Origin: a bacterium
Lineage (GTDB): Bacteria; Armatimonadota; JACIXR01
Direction: 5' to 3'
Assembly: GCA_014360495.1 (NCBI GenBank)
Contig: JACIXR010000005.1
Location: forward strand, 150,516 to 214,515
Length of the DNA: 64,000 nt
Part shown: positions 42,775-52,322 of the stretch, one piece after another
Numbering within the stretch: the stretch's first letter is position 1
How the letters are laid out: each line of letters opens with the position of its first letter
Translations under genes and position numbers: made by a program
Notes under the pieces: generated by a model
What the model saw: only the letters and a program-made list of their open reading frames with translations
What the model was told of the DNA's origin: nothing
The model's database searches: none

Positions 42775-45075
42775 CTATTTTTTAGAGGCAACCACCTCGC
42801 CTTCTCCTACTGTCTTGAATTGAACCCAAAGCGAAGGAGATTTCTCCCCTTCAAGCTCACAGGAAAACCTCACTATTACATCTCCATGGGGAAGAAGAGG
42901 AACAGTTCCATTTCCCTTAACTTTCGTGATTAAATTCCAATTGCAATCGTAAACCAACCCCTCCACAGTTCCTTCGCAGACGAGATATTGAGTGGGCTTG
43001 AGTTTAACGGGAAAGACCAAGACGCTCCCATTGACTTCCAAGCGGGGATTGAAAGCGGTTTTTTCACCCCCCTCATTTGGCAAAACCCTCAATACAAATC
43101 TGAGCGGTTGTTCTTTAAATTTATTTTCTATATGCCATTCAACAGATCCTTTTTCTTCCCCGGTATACTTGAATTTAGGCGAGAAGGCGAGAGGGAAAAG
43201 AAGCCAGCGCCTTTCTCCTATCTTTTCAAGGTGCCATTCGCTCGTGAGCTCTCTTAATCTCTCCTTTTGGCTCTCCGTGAACGCTTTGCTATGCCTTGCC
43301 TCTTCCCATTCCCTAATCGCCTTAATCACTGCCTCGCCTTGTCCATTGATTCTGAAGGTCTCGGGAGAGGAAACGAGGGCGAATCCCGCATCCCAACCCG
43401 CACATTTTGAGAGCATCCATTCAATCTCATCAAGAGTTGTCGCCTCCAATTGAGGTGAAGCAGACCTGAACTCAAACCAACCCATCATATGGGGGAAGAG
43501 GTTCCTCTCAAAATATTCCTGATTCCTCAGCCTGTATTCAGCCATTCCCTCCCTCATTGGCTTTCCCCAAGGTTCACCCCAGTTCATCCTCGTATTAATG
43601 TGCCAAAGGTAGTGCAAAAGCCCGCTGGCATCATTTATAACCTCTTGCTTCCAGCCATCGTAGCAGATTTTGACGAAGCGATGAGCAGCATATGGACCGC
43701 TACATTCATAATCCCATAAGCCCTCCAAGCCATCAAAGGAAATCTGCTGGAGCCCGCAATAATTGAAGAGTTCCACTATTCTCTTAGCCATTTCGTCCAT
43801 CATTCCATTTGCGATGCCGGGATAAAAGGTCCCATAAGCGTGAGTGGCTAACCTGCGAACCTCCGCTCCCCTCTTATGAGGGGATATCCTCGTCCCGAAC
43901 ATACCCCTCGTGCAACCCAATAATCTCGGCGGATTGCCTTCAGAAACCTCTTTGAATTCTATTATTTCCTCGTCTATCAGAACGAATTTTCTATCCCATC
44001 CCCAATTTTGCCTTCTCTTGAAGGGGTCTGCCTCAGCAACCGCTATCTCCTTTGTTTCCTCATCAATATCTTCCATCAATTGGCTTGAGCCGAGCCCACC
44101 GAGGCGAGGGTCGGGTTTCGGGCTCACATAAGGGTCATTTGGGGTTATGAACGCAGTTAATGTGTGAACTCCCACCCTTATTCCCATTTTCTTCGCCTTC
44201 TCAACGCATCTCTTTAAGCTTTCATCTCCGTCGGGAAAGCGATTCTTGTCAAGAATGAAATGTCCCCAGGTCGCAAATGGTCCGGGGTGGTAGATATATT
44301 TTAAGCCCAATTTCCTGCAAAGCTGGAGAGCATCATCAAAGTTAGCCTCGCTGAAGTCGGTTATGAGATAGGATAAAGTGGCGGAGGGGGAAATCTTCGC
44401 CCATACTCCATCAAGAGTGGGATGCGGTAGCCCCTCCTCTACCTCTACCTTCCCTATGGTTTCCAAAGCCTTCTCCTTCTGGCAAGAAAAGATAGCTATC
44501 GCAGAATCTTTTATTCCACCTTCCCTCTCAATTGCATAGGCAAAGAGTTTGCTGCCGAATTCCGCTGCTGAGGCACCGCCAACTGTTTGGATATTGAGCG
44601 ATTGGATGCCGATTGCTGTCCTCTCATCTTGCACAACACCTACCGTCTCGCCTATTGTCTTGTTGATTGTCGTGGGGAAAGGACCCCAGTCTATTCGCTC
44701 CGGCTGGGTTCCTTCCACTTTCTTCAGCTGAAAGCGAAGATGTGTAGGCTTCATCTTTACCTCCACGAAGGCTTTTATCTCCCCATTTTCGTAGGTAAGA
44801 ACCAAAGTTTCTCTCTTTTCGTCATAAAGTAGAGATATGGGTTTAAGTTTCCTTGAATTAATAGTTAAACTAAGCAAAGGAGCGTTTTGCCCAGAGGGAA
44901 GATATTCCTTATGGGAGGAAGCATCAAAGAGGCTGATAACATATCCCGATTGATTTATCTTCATTTCCAATGAACCAGCTCTTAGGGAAAGCAAATTAAT
45001 ATCGCCTCCTTTCAAGAGTGAGGGAACATATAAAAGGTAGAAGAGAAGAAATGGATGGGGAAAACAATTTTTCAT
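42775..45075 (-). CDS. Secreted glycosidase-like protein of unknown family
   Basis: A 766-residue exported protein I cannot place in a named family. Signal peptide 1-23; N-terminal beta-sandwich (about 25-230), then a barrel-like region with YHPGPFATWGHFIL, MGIRVGVHTLTAFITPNDPY, CGLQQISFDGLEGLWD and WHINTRMNWGEPW, and a C-terminal beta domain ending in PHGDVIVRFSCELEG. The design (sandwich, barrel, sandwich) and an Asp after a beta-strand (ISFDG) resemble GH36/GH31-like alpha-glycosidases. AAGGA lies before the ATG. Between two other barrel proteins in the same operon. Confidence 0.62.
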   Translation of the reverse strand: MKNCFPHPFLLFYLLYVPSLLKGGDINLLSLRAGSLEMKINQSGYVISLFDASSHKEYLPSGQNAPLLSLTINSRKLKPISLLYDEKRETLVLTYENGEIKAFVEVKMKPTHLRFQLKKVEGTQPERIDWGPFPTTINKTIGETVGVVQDERTAIGIQSLNIQTVGGASAAEFGSKLFAYAIEREGGIKDSAIAIFSCQKEKALETIGKVEVEEGLPHPTLDGVWAKISPSATLSYLITDFSEANFDDALQLCRKLGLKYIYHPGPFATWGHFILDKNRFPDGDESLKRCVEKAKKMGIRVGVHTLTAFITPNDPYVSPKPDPRLGGLGSSQLMEDIDEETKEIAVAEADPFKRRQNWGWDRKFVLIDEEIIEFKEVSEGNPPRLLGCTRGMFGTRISPHKRGAEVRRLATHAYGTFYPGIANGMMDEMAKRIVELFNYCGLQQISFDGLEGLWDYECSGPYAAHRFVKICYDGWKQEVINDASGLLHYLWHINTRMNWGEPWGKPMREGMAEYRLRNQEYFERNLFPHMMGWFEFRSASPQLEATTLDEIEWMLSKCAGWDAGFALVSSPETFRINGQGEAVIKAIREWEEARHSKAFTESQKERLRELTSEWHLEKIGERRWLLFPLAFSPKFKYTGEEKGSVEWHIENKFKEQPLRFVLRVLPNEGGEKTAFNPRLEVNGSVLVFPVKLKPTQYLVCEGTVEGLVYDCNWNLITKVKGNGTVPLLPHGDVIVRFSCELEGEKSPSLWVQFKTVGEGEVVASKK

Positions 45076-45085
45076 AAATATCCTT

Positions 45086-46396
45086 CTACTCTATCACTTC
45101 CAGCATCTGTCCGCCTCCTGCTTCCAACCTTATCTTCACTTCGTTTCCGTTCACTGCTTTGCTCTTCCCTCCCTCTAATATCACCACTTTCTTAACCTTT
45201 GGCGAAAAGCGGATGCTTGCGTCACGAGGTGGGATATCGCCCCAATTCTTGCTCACCCTACAATCCACAACCATAACGAGGGGATTCTCCCCTTTCTTCG
45301 TCAGAAGACCGACTATGAGGTTTTCATCCATCTCCTCAATAAATTCTCCCTTCCCAGGCTTCCTCAAGCCCTCTATCTTCTCCATTTCAGGATTTGAAGT
45401 GAAAGCTGTGCTGAAGACGGCTAAACAATCCCTCCCTATGACCTTATCTCCCCAGAGGGCAATGCGATTATTGACCTTTTTAACAATCCGATAGAGAGGA
45501 GTTAAGGCATTCCGCACTTCCTCCTCAGTCTTATAGCCTCCTTCCTTGTATCGTTGAAGGCTTCCTCCATTGTAGCAGAAATACCAGATTCCATCTGAGG
45601 CGAAAACGAGGGCAAGGTAGGCGGGAAAGCGGGTGAGGGAATCGCTGGGAAGATAATCTGTCCCGGGAGGTGGCGCCACATTGAACATGGGCCAGAACAT
45701 GATGCCGTATTTCCTGCATTCCTTAGTCCAATTGGAGTAGGCTGAGATATAGCGGATGGCCAACATATCGGCTGAGAGGTTCCATTCATAAAGGGTGGGA
45801 TATATTTGAGGATTGGCAATGGGATTATTATGCTCCGCTAAGTTCTTCGGCGGTATCCAGCCGCAAAGCCAGGGCATGAGGTGGGGCTTGGGTTGGCGGA
45901 AGAGGAAATTCGTGCAGGCATCGGAGCGAGGAGTTACTTCCCCTTGGTCATCGCCAATCATAAAGCCTAAAAGGGCAGGATGTCTTCCGACTTTCTCGTA
46001 AAGCCATATCAGCTCTTCCAAGCTGGCGGCGTGATGGAAAGGATGGTCGTAGGGTTCCTGCCAAGCCTTTCCTCCCCAGGGGTGGTCGTTCTTTGTATAT
46101 GTATCAAACATCACCCACAGACCGTATTTCTTCGCCAAATCCAGCTCCTTTAAACATTTTTCAATATCGGAATAATTGTCTAATTGCATATAGCGACCAA
46201 TCATCACCACATTGAAGCCGGCTTCCTTATAAAACTTCAGCTCTGCCTCGTTTTCCGAAGGACCCCACCATGCCCCTATAATGAACCCCTTATATCTAAA
46301 ATCCCACCTATCACGAACTTTTGATGTGGGATTATCAGCGGAAAAGGAAAAAGAACAGATGATTAAAGCCGTTAAAATCTTATAAATAGTGCTCAT
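45086..46396 (-). CDS. Secreted TIM-barrel glycosidase-like protein
   Basis: About 436 residues; signal peptide 1-20 (ILTALIICSFSFS). Barrel strands include FIIGAWWGPSENEAELKFY, GFNVVMIGRYMQL, GLWVMFDTYTK, LLGFMIGDDQGE (acidic cluster, likely catalytic side) and GIMFWPMFNVAPPPGT. The overall form is like GH2/GH5/GH42-clan barrels or DUF4434 proteins, but no family is certain. ATG 46396 is preferred to GTG 46405 because AGGAGG is 8-10 bases away. First enzyme gene after the prepilin, separated from it by a hairpin. Confidence 0.65.
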   Translation of the reverse strand: MSTIYKILTALIICSFSFSADNPTSKVRDRWDFRYKGFIIGAWWGPSENEAELKFYKEAGFNVVMIGRYMQLDNYSDIEKCLKELDLAKKYGLWVMFDTYTKNDHPWGGKAWQEPYDHPFHHAASLEELIWLYEKVGRHPALLGFMIGDDQGEVTPRSDACTNFLFRQPKPHLMPWLCGWIPPKNLAEHNNPIANPQIYPTLYEWNLSADMLAIRYISAYSNWTKECRKYGIMFWPMFNVAPPPGTDYLPSDSLTRFPAYLALVFASDGIWYFCYNGGSLQRYKEGGYKTEEEVRNALTPLYRIVKKVNNRIALWGDKVIGRDCLAVFSTAFTSNPEMEKIEGLRKPGKGEFIEEMDENLIVGLLTKKGENPLVMVVDCRVSKNWGDIPPRDASIRFSPKVKKVVILEGGKSKAVNGNEVKIRLEAGGGQMLEVIE

Positions 46397-46415
46397 AAAT
46401 ATCACTCCTCCTTTT

Positions 46416-46455
46416 AGGGGAGGGTCTGGGGATTTTATTCCCGGAACCCTCCCCT
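46416..46455 (-). terminator. Hairpin between prepilin and glycan enzyme genes
   Basis: Perfect 10-bp stem AGGGGAGGGT / ACCCTCCCCT (46416-46425 with 46446-46455), loop of 20 bases with an inner GGG/CCC. No T-run on the minus strand; the next ribosome site starts just after it. Probably a partial terminator or RNA stabiliser. Confidence 0.55.
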
Positions 46456-46481
46456 TTATTTTGTTTTAAAGCTTTATTAAT

Positions 46482-47306
46482 TTAATCTTCAGGCGGTCCC
46501 AGTTGTGCCCAGACAGAAATATGGTCGTGGTCCCTATAGGGATAGAAATGTCTTCCACATTCGTTTCCCATCTGCTTATAATTCATCCATTTGGCGTGTC
46601 CATCTGCGAAGACATAGTTGGAACCACCAGTATGGCGGGTGTTCCTTTCCGTCCTTCCACCCGGCGTGCACCAGGGAGCACAGTTATTCGTGAAGACCAT
46701 TCTTGAGCCTCCGCAAGCGATTGGACGCAAAGCGTCGCCGAAAACGACCGTCTCGGAGGGAGTGGGCATATCTGCTAATCTTATAATTATAACCTCCCCA
46801 ACATTAGGTGAGACATTTCTTCCTTCTCTTCGCAAAATCCTGTACAACCACACGCCGCCCATCAATCCATTATATCCGATGTCAACGCTCTTGCCGAGGA
46901 ATTCTCTCGGCCAGGTCCAACCTCCACATCCGCCATGGGCGATATTCCTTGCCGGGTCGTCCCCCGTTATAGGACAGGCATCAGCAGATGGGCAATCAAA
47001 AACAGCGGCGTTCTTCACATAAGGATAAATTTTCCCTTGGACTGTGAAGTTGGGAGAACACATCTCCAGCTGTGCATTTGCCGAGCATGCGCACCAGTCC
47101 AACTGATAGGGAAACGATTCATCCCAATCCTGAACATACATCATAAGCGCTTGCCCTATCTGCTTCGCATGAGTGAGACAGGCAGTTTTTCTCGCCTGCT
47201 CCCTCGCCCTTGAGAAAACGGGGAACAGGATAGCTGCCAGGATAGCAATTATCGCTATCACTACCAACAGCTCGATCAATGTGAATCCTCTGCTTCTAAC
47301 TTTCAT
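46482..47306 (-). CDS. H-X9-DG prepilin (DUF1559-like)
   Basis: A 274-residue prepilin. [23 protein letters not shown] is the cleavage site and helix with Glu at +5, followed by [15 protein letters not shown]. Near the end [17 protein letters not shown] is the H-x9-DG motif. Many cysteines (about 13) suggest disulfides in an exported domain. Start ATG 47306 follows AAGGAGGTG; TTG 47327 lies before that site. Such proteins are abundant in Planctomycetes and Armatimonadota with no known function. It is the first gene of the glycan locus. Confidence 0.85.
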   Translation of the reverse strand: MKVRSRGFTLIELLVVIAIIAILAAILFPVFSRAREQARKTACLTHAKQIGQALMMYVQDWDESFPYQLDWCACSANAQLEMCSPNFTVQGKIYPYVKNAAVFDCPSADACPITGDDPARNIAHGGCGGWTWPREFLGKSVDIGYNGLMGGVWLYRILRREGRNVSPNVGEVIIIRLADMPTPSETVVFGDALRPIACGGSRMVFTNNCAPWCTPGGRTERNTRHTGGSNYVFADGHAKWMNYKQMGNECGRHFYPYRDHDHISVWAQLGPPED

Positions 47307-47391
47307 AATATAACACCTCCTTGCCAAATATATTACCCCCCATAAAAATAGTTTTCTTGGACTTTTTTGTTTTGATAATGGGAAAATCTTG

Positions 47392-48594
47392 CTAAATTTT
47401 TCTCAGTCTGCGATATCTTGCGGGAGAGTATCCCGTAGCTTTCTTGAATAAACGAGAGAAGTAGCCAGGGTCACTATAGCCGACCTCTAAAGCTATATCA
47501 ATAATGCTCAGCTCGCTTGCCTCTAAAAGCTCCTTTGCTCTTGCAATTCTTATCTCTTTAATATATTCGCCAACGCTTTTCCCCTCCGAGCTCTTGAAAA
47601 GATGGGCAAGGTAATAGGGGCTTAATCTTAGTGCCTTCGCTACCTCCCGTAGACCCAATCTTTCTTCTGCGTAATGCTGGTGAATATAATCCTTAGCCCT
47701 TTCCACTATTGAAGCCCTATACTTCGGCTCACCCCTAATAGCGAGAAGGTCGTTCATTATCCAGCTCAGTGTTTCCCTCATTTCCTCGCTCCTCTCACAC
47801 CTCTTAACCATAGTTGCATAATGGGAGTAGAATTCCAAGAGATTAATCCTTGAAGAAGCTTGAAAAACCCTCAAATGGGATAGCAAAGAGGTGATGACTC
47901 CCCAAATGCGAGATTTCGTTTCCCAAGGGAATTTATCAAAGGAGTGCAGTTCCTTCTCCATCCATTTAAACCAATAATTTCTAATTGATTCACCGCTCGC
48001 CCAATAGAATAAGGAAATCAGCTCCCTCTCCTGCTCCGAGATATGGCGGAGCAGTCTCTCTTGTTGAACTAACCAAAGTTTCTCATCTACATCTGAAATC
48101 TTTGGCTTGGCTGGCGAGAAGAAGTGTGATAGACTGCTCAATAATTCCCTATGCGCTTCAAATATCCCTTCAGCTATCGCCTCCACATAACGCATGGGCA
48201 CGAAGGTGAGCTTTAAGTAAGCCTCCTTCATCTCTTCATAGGGCAGCCCTAAATCCTTGATTTTCTCCCAAATCCTTTGGAAATTCTCTTCCGTAGGCGG
48301 CTCACTTAGAAACTGTCCGAGGCAGAACTGCGCGATGACTTCGTCATCCAATATAATGGGGATGATGCCATCTATTAAGCCGGCGTGGCACTGGTAAATC
48401 AGCGGTCTTTTCGTCTCTCTCACGATTTGATTCGCTCGCCTATCACTTGCGATACAGCGTCTTAAACCGTCCTTGCTGTGCTTGATTAAATTGCAAAAGG
48501 GAGTTGGTGATTGGAGAGGATAAAGGCTCCAACTCGGACATACCTCACAACTTACTCCCAAATTGATATTTGGCTTATGTGAGCGTTCAAACAT
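47392..48594 (-). CDS. AraC-family regulator with PocR sensor domain
   Basis: A 400-residue regulator. The PocR domain (about 10-175) has conserved cysteines in [26 protein letters not shown] and YQCHAGLID; PocR domains bind small hydrocarbon or sugar derivatives. A helical linker follows. The C-terminal AraC domain (about 300-400) has the two HTHs, [22 protein letters not shown] and [29 protein letters not shown]. It is read away from the DUF6259-like gene and toward the prepilin-glycan operon, so it probably controls one or both. It has its own good, leaderless promoter. Confidence 0.88.
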   Translation of the reverse strand: MFERSHKPNINLGVSCEVCPSWSLYPLQSPTPFCNLIKHSKDGLRRCIASDRRANQIVRETKRPLIYQCHAGLIDGIIPIILDDEVIAQFCLGQFLSEPPTEENFQRIWEKIKDLGLPYEEMKEAYLKLTFVPMRYVEAIAEGIFEAHRELLSSLSHFFSPAKPKISDVDEKLWLVQQERLLRHISEQERELISLFYWASGESIRNYWFKWMEKELHSFDKFPWETKSRIWGVITSLLSHLRVFQASSRINLLEFYSHYATMVKRCERSEEMRETLSWIMNDLLAIRGEPKYRASIVERAKDYIHQHYAEERLGLREVAKALRLSPYYLAHLFKSSEGKSVGEYIKEIRIARAKELLEASELSIIDIALEVGYSDPGYFSRLFKKATGYSPARYRRLRKI

Positions 48595-48601
48595 TTTCTA
48601 A

Positions 48602-48630
48602 ATTTTAATCCTTCAAAGAAAATGAATCAA
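48602..48630 (-). promoter_or_regulatory. Leaderless promoter of the araC-type gene
   Basis: TTGATT (48630-48625), 17-base spacer, TAAAAT (48607-48602), and only 7 bases to the ATG at 48594. The transcript should begin at the start codon itself. Confidence 0.65.
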
Positions 48631-48632
48631 GA

Positions 48633-48661
48633 TTGTTGTCAATGCAAAATTGTGTTATCAT
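48633..48661 (+). promoter_or_regulatory. Divergent promoter of the DUF6259-like gene
   Basis: TTGTTG (48633-48638), 17-base spacer, TATCAT (48656-48661). The -35 box lies back to back with the araC promoter, so one regulator could act on both. Leader of about 25 bases with an AAGAGGAA site. Confidence 0.45.
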
Positions 48662-48692
48662 TTTTCTAACCCAGAAAGAAAGGCAAGAGGAA

Positions 48693-51600
48693 ATGAGGCT
48701 AACTTTTCTCCTCCTCTTCATCGGAGGTTTGATTATGTGCCAAGAATACCTCTTAACAGAGGATTTTGAAGCAGGTAAAATATCCTCCATTTGGAGATTA
48801 CAAATCGGGGCGGGAAAGAGCTTCGTGGAGATTGAAAGAAGGAACGGTGGCAACTGCCTTCACCTTTTCGGCGACCATTCCTCTACGAGCATTTCCACTT
48901 CTCAAAACATTCCTAATATCGCCTATACATTGGAATATGATTTCTTCCAACCTTCAGAGGAGGTGGGCGGCTATCAAGCGGTGGTTAATCATCATCGCCC
49001 CCAAGGAAATTCATATTGGTGGCTTGAATATGGTCCCCAACGTTTCTTCCTCTACACGATTTCTGGAGGTATTTGGTTCAATAGATGGCAGGCGCAGGGA
49101 ATCCCCTCAAATCGCTGGCTTCATATTAAAATCCAAAATACACCCACAAGCGTGAAAGTGTGGATTTACGATGAGGCAGGGAAACAGCTCTCGGAAAGTC
49201 CACAGATTCCTCACGATGACGGCGACCCCGCTCCTGTCTTCTTCTCAGCTGTCGGAGAGCAAAGGGGCGTTTGGGGAATGAAGATAGATAATATCAGACT
49301 CTATATCACCCCTATTGAGGAGAGGGCAGATTACCGGTTCAGGAAAAAGTTTCTTGAGCTCGCTCGTGCCTCGTTGAGCGGCGAAGATATGGATAAACTG
49401 GTGAGCGCCTTCAATAAGATTTCTTCAGTTTCTCCTTCAGATTGGCAATCCTATGTTTCCGCTATCAAATTTTTTGATACCGTTGCCCAGCAAATTGGAG
49501 AGGAATATCACGATAAGGTCATTTCAAAGCTCGAGAAGAGGCAAAACGATTGGGTTATGTTGGACATCTGGGAACATTTCAATTCCGACTCCTTGACTCT
49601 TTCCATCCCCTTCCCCTTCAACCAACCGATTTCAAATGTTGAGGGGATTCCCTTTTTAACCATCCCCTTCGGTAGAAATTGCCTCTGGCAAGACCTGCCC
49701 TCTCGTTCCCAACACTCTATCCCCTTGAACGCCCAAGCCGGTCTCGTTGCTCTTCTCTTGGCTCCAGTTTACGATGTTGAACTATATGGGCACGACGATA
49801 GCCTTGTTGATGTGCTTCAAGTGGAGCTTCGCTATGCTGATGGCTTCAAGGAGCGAATCTTCCCCACCCCTTCAGATTGGCAACCTCCCCTACCCTATGG
49901 CGTCGGCAACCCACCTATAAGCAATAGAAAGGTGAAAGCCTATATCGTTCAACCATCTCATTCAGCTCCCATCTCCCAAATCGTCCTATGCGATGGAGGG
50001 ATTCAAGCCGGTTGGGCTTTGTTTGCAATCTCGTATAAGCCCGGTATCCCTTCTATTTCCTCAACAAGAGCAATCTTAAAAGAGAAGAGAAAAATAACCC
50101 CCTTCCCCGCTGAAGCTGTTCAAACAGAATATGGAATCTCTCTTGATAATGCTTATTTCCACATCCTTTTCGATAGAGAAAGGGGAGCAATCAAGGAATT
50201 CAGCTCTCCTCTCATTGGCGATATCGTTTCTTTCACCAATCCATCTCCTTTGTTCGCAATTCAATCCGAAAAAGGTGAACTCTTTTATTCGGATAGCTTC
50301 CAATTAGGGAGAGCCGATATAAAGAAATTGGCTTATGGGGTCAATCTAAACCTGACCTATAAGGGGGTTAAAGAGCTGGAGAATCTACGAGTGATAGTTG
50401 ATGTGAAGGCAGGAAGGGAAGGAGCGATGAAGTGGCAGGCTACATTAGTAAATGATTCACAGGTGACCATCAAAGTTCGTCTAATCTTTCCACTCATGGA
50501 TGGTTTATATTTAGGCGAAAAAGTGGGTTGGTTCTTCCCTCAGAGGGGTGGTGCTGTGAGCGAGCTTCCTCTTGAAGGATTGGCGAGCTATGGTGGGATG
50601 GCTTGGCTTCAACTTCTTGATATATTTAGACAGGAAGGGGGCGGGATATATGTGCGATGCGATGATACACAGGGGATTTATAAGATTTTCTCCCTTCGCT
50701 GGAGTCCCAAGGAGGAAATCTCTCCCCGACGGGTAGCTGATATCCCAGAGCCCGCCCATCCCATTGACGCTTGGAGAGCTAAAGTGGGCGCACATCTATC
50801 CATTCAATATCTACCGACGAAATTACAGCCTGGTGAAAGCATATCCTCTCCCCCTGCAACCATATCCGTTCACGATGGCGATTGGCATAAAGCTCTTGAG
50901 GATTATAGGGATTGGCTAAAGACTTGGTGGAAACCCCTTCGTCCCTGTCCCGAGCGCTACAAATACGGTTTCTATGCCTTAGTCGGAGGTGCGCCCGCTG
51001 ATAACCAAAAGGGCGAGGAGTTCGGTTCTTATGATTGGTGGCATCTCTCCCCTTTTTGGACGATAGATTATCCTGACGAGCTCAAGAACGAGATTGAGGG
51101 AATGAAGAAGCAGGCGGAAAGGGCATCAAAATGGGGGCAAGCTGTGGGAATTTATATAGAAGGGATGGTTTTGGAGAAGAAGAGGAAAATAGCAAAGGAG
51201 CGCGGCGCCGAGTGGGCGATGATGGATGATAAGGGAAATTATTATACCTATTATTCAAGCGAGGAAAATCCCGTTTGGAATATGTGCCCCGCCGTTAAAG
51301 AGTGGCAGAAATGGGATGCTTGGGCTTATTCGGAAATAGCGAAGAGGGTTCCCCTATGCGCTATGTATGTGGATTCCACTGGTTCCCGTTGGGCGGAGGT
51401 CTGCTACAATCCCGCTCATAAACATCCAACGCCTGGCATTTGGGTTAAAGGATGTGGCGAACTATTTGAGACGATTAGGCAGGAAGTTATGAAAGTTAAT
51501 CCCAACATAGCGATTCATTCTGAGGAACCGGGAAGCGATTATATGGCTCTCCACGAGGACGGCTCTTGGTCCCATAGTCTCTGGACCAACCTAAGCGGAG

Positions 51601-52322
51601 ATATTGAATACAATCCCGCAGGGCTTAACTATTTCCGTTTCGTCCTCCCTCAGTTCAAGATGTATGAGATACCAAGCTATAGACACGCACTTTGGCGTTG
51701 CAAGCTTGCCTTCTTCAATGGGGAAGGCTTGTGGACAAATCAGCCGGATGCACTGAGAAGGGAGCTATTCATAAGATGGATGCCAACTTTAAGGGAAAAC
51801 GCCGATGTATTCCTCAGCGAGGATGTTGAGCCCGCTCTTCCCCTTCTTTCTCCTCCCCTCTACATCAATAGGTTCAGGAGAGGTGAACAGACAATCTACA
51901 CGATATACAACGCCGGATTAAGAACCCAGTTCGCCAACCTTCGCCTTCCTATCCCCTCAAAGGGACATATATTTGACCTTCTAAATCTGAGGGAGATTTC
52001 CTTCATAAAGGAGGGAAATGAGGCTGTTTTTGATATCAGCGTTGACCCTCACGATGTCCTTTGTTTCCTGATAACGCCTAAAAAGATGGATTTGGAGCTG
52101 GAGGGAGATAAACTGAAGGTGAATTTATCTGGCGTTAAGGCGAAGGAATTATGGGTGGCAGGGGTAGATGAAGAGGGAATCAGGAGGGATATCCAAAGAT
52201 TTCCCCTGAAGGGGAAAGAGATAGTGATTGAGCGAGAAAAGCTCCCCTCAAACGCGAGGAAGCTTCTTCTTCGTCTACCCCTTCCTCACTCTACGGAGGA
52301 TATCGTCAGTGTGGTCTTTTAA
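48693..52322 (+). CDS. Large secreted glycosidase-like protein (DUF6259-like)
   Basis: About 1,209 residues from ATG 48693, which follows AAGAGGAA and opens a signal peptide (LTFLLLFIGGLIM). An N-terminal LamG/concanavalin-like domain (about 25-205; LTEDFEAG to GMKIDNIRLY) is a likely sugar-binding module. A helical linker and beta-sandwich precede a TIM-barrel region resembling DUF6259, with GIYIEGMVLEKKR, CAMYVDSTGSRW (Asp on a strand, possible nucleophile) and AIHSEEPGSDY (acidic pair). A C-terminal beta domain ends the protein. Its stop codon overlaps that of the converging beta-propeller gene. Confidence 0.7.
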   Translation: MRLTFLLLFIGGLIMCQEYLLTEDFEAGKISSIWRLQIGAGKSFVEIERRNGGNCLHLFGDHSSTSISTSQNIPNIAYTLEYDFFQPSEEVGGYQAVVNHHRPQGNSYWWLEYGPQRFFLYTISGGIWFNRWQAQGIPSNRWLHIKIQNTPTSVKVWIYDEAGKQLSESPQIPHDDGDPAPVFFSAVGEQRGVWGMKIDNIRLYITPIEERADYRFRKKFLELARASLSGEDMDKLVSAFNKISSVSPSDWQSYVSAIKFFDTVAQQIGEEYHDKVISKLEKRQNDWVMLDIWEHFNSDSLTLSIPFPFNQPISNVEGIPFLTIPFGRNCLWQDLPSRSQHSIPLNAQAGLVALLLAPVYDVELYGHDDSLVDVLQVELRYADGFKERIFPTPSDWQPPLPYGVGNPPISNRKVKAYIVQPSHSAPISQIVLCDGGIQAGWALFAISYKPGIPSISSTRAILKEKRKITPFPAEAVQTEYGISLDNAYFHILFDRERGAIKEFSSPLIGDIVSFTNPSPLFAIQSEKGELFYSDSFQLGRADIKKLAYGVNLNLTYKGVKELENLRVIVDVKAGREGAMKWQATLVNDSQVTIKVRLIFPLMDGLYLGEKVGWFFPQRGGAVSELPLEGLASYGGMAWLQLLDIFRQEGGGIYVRCDDTQGIYKIFSLRWSPKEEISPRRVADIPEPAHPIDAWRAKVGAHLSIQYLPTKLQPGESISSPPATISVHDGDWHKALEDYRDWLKTWWKPLRPCPERYKYGFYALVGGAPADNQKGEEFGSYDWWHLSPFWTIDYPDELKNEIEGMKKQAERASKWGQAVGIYIEGMVLEKKRKIAKERGAEWAMMDDKGNYYTYYSSEENPVWNMCPAVKEWQKWDAWAYSEIAKRVPLCAMYVDSTGSRWAEVCYNPAHKHPTPGIWVKGCGELFETIRQEVMKVNPNIAIHSEEPGSDYMALHEDGSWSHSLWTNLSGDIEYNPAGLNYFRFVLPQFKMYEIPSYRHALWRCKLAFFNGEGLWTNQPDALRRELFIRWMPTLRENADVFLSEDVEPALPLLSPPLYINRFRRGEQTIYTIYNAGLRTQFANLRLPIPSKGHIFDLLNLREISFIKEGNEAVFDISVDPHDVLCFLITPKKMDLELEGDKLKVNLSGVKAKELWVAGVDEEGIRRDIQRFPLKGKEIVIEREKLPSNARKLLLRLPLPHSTEDIVSVVF

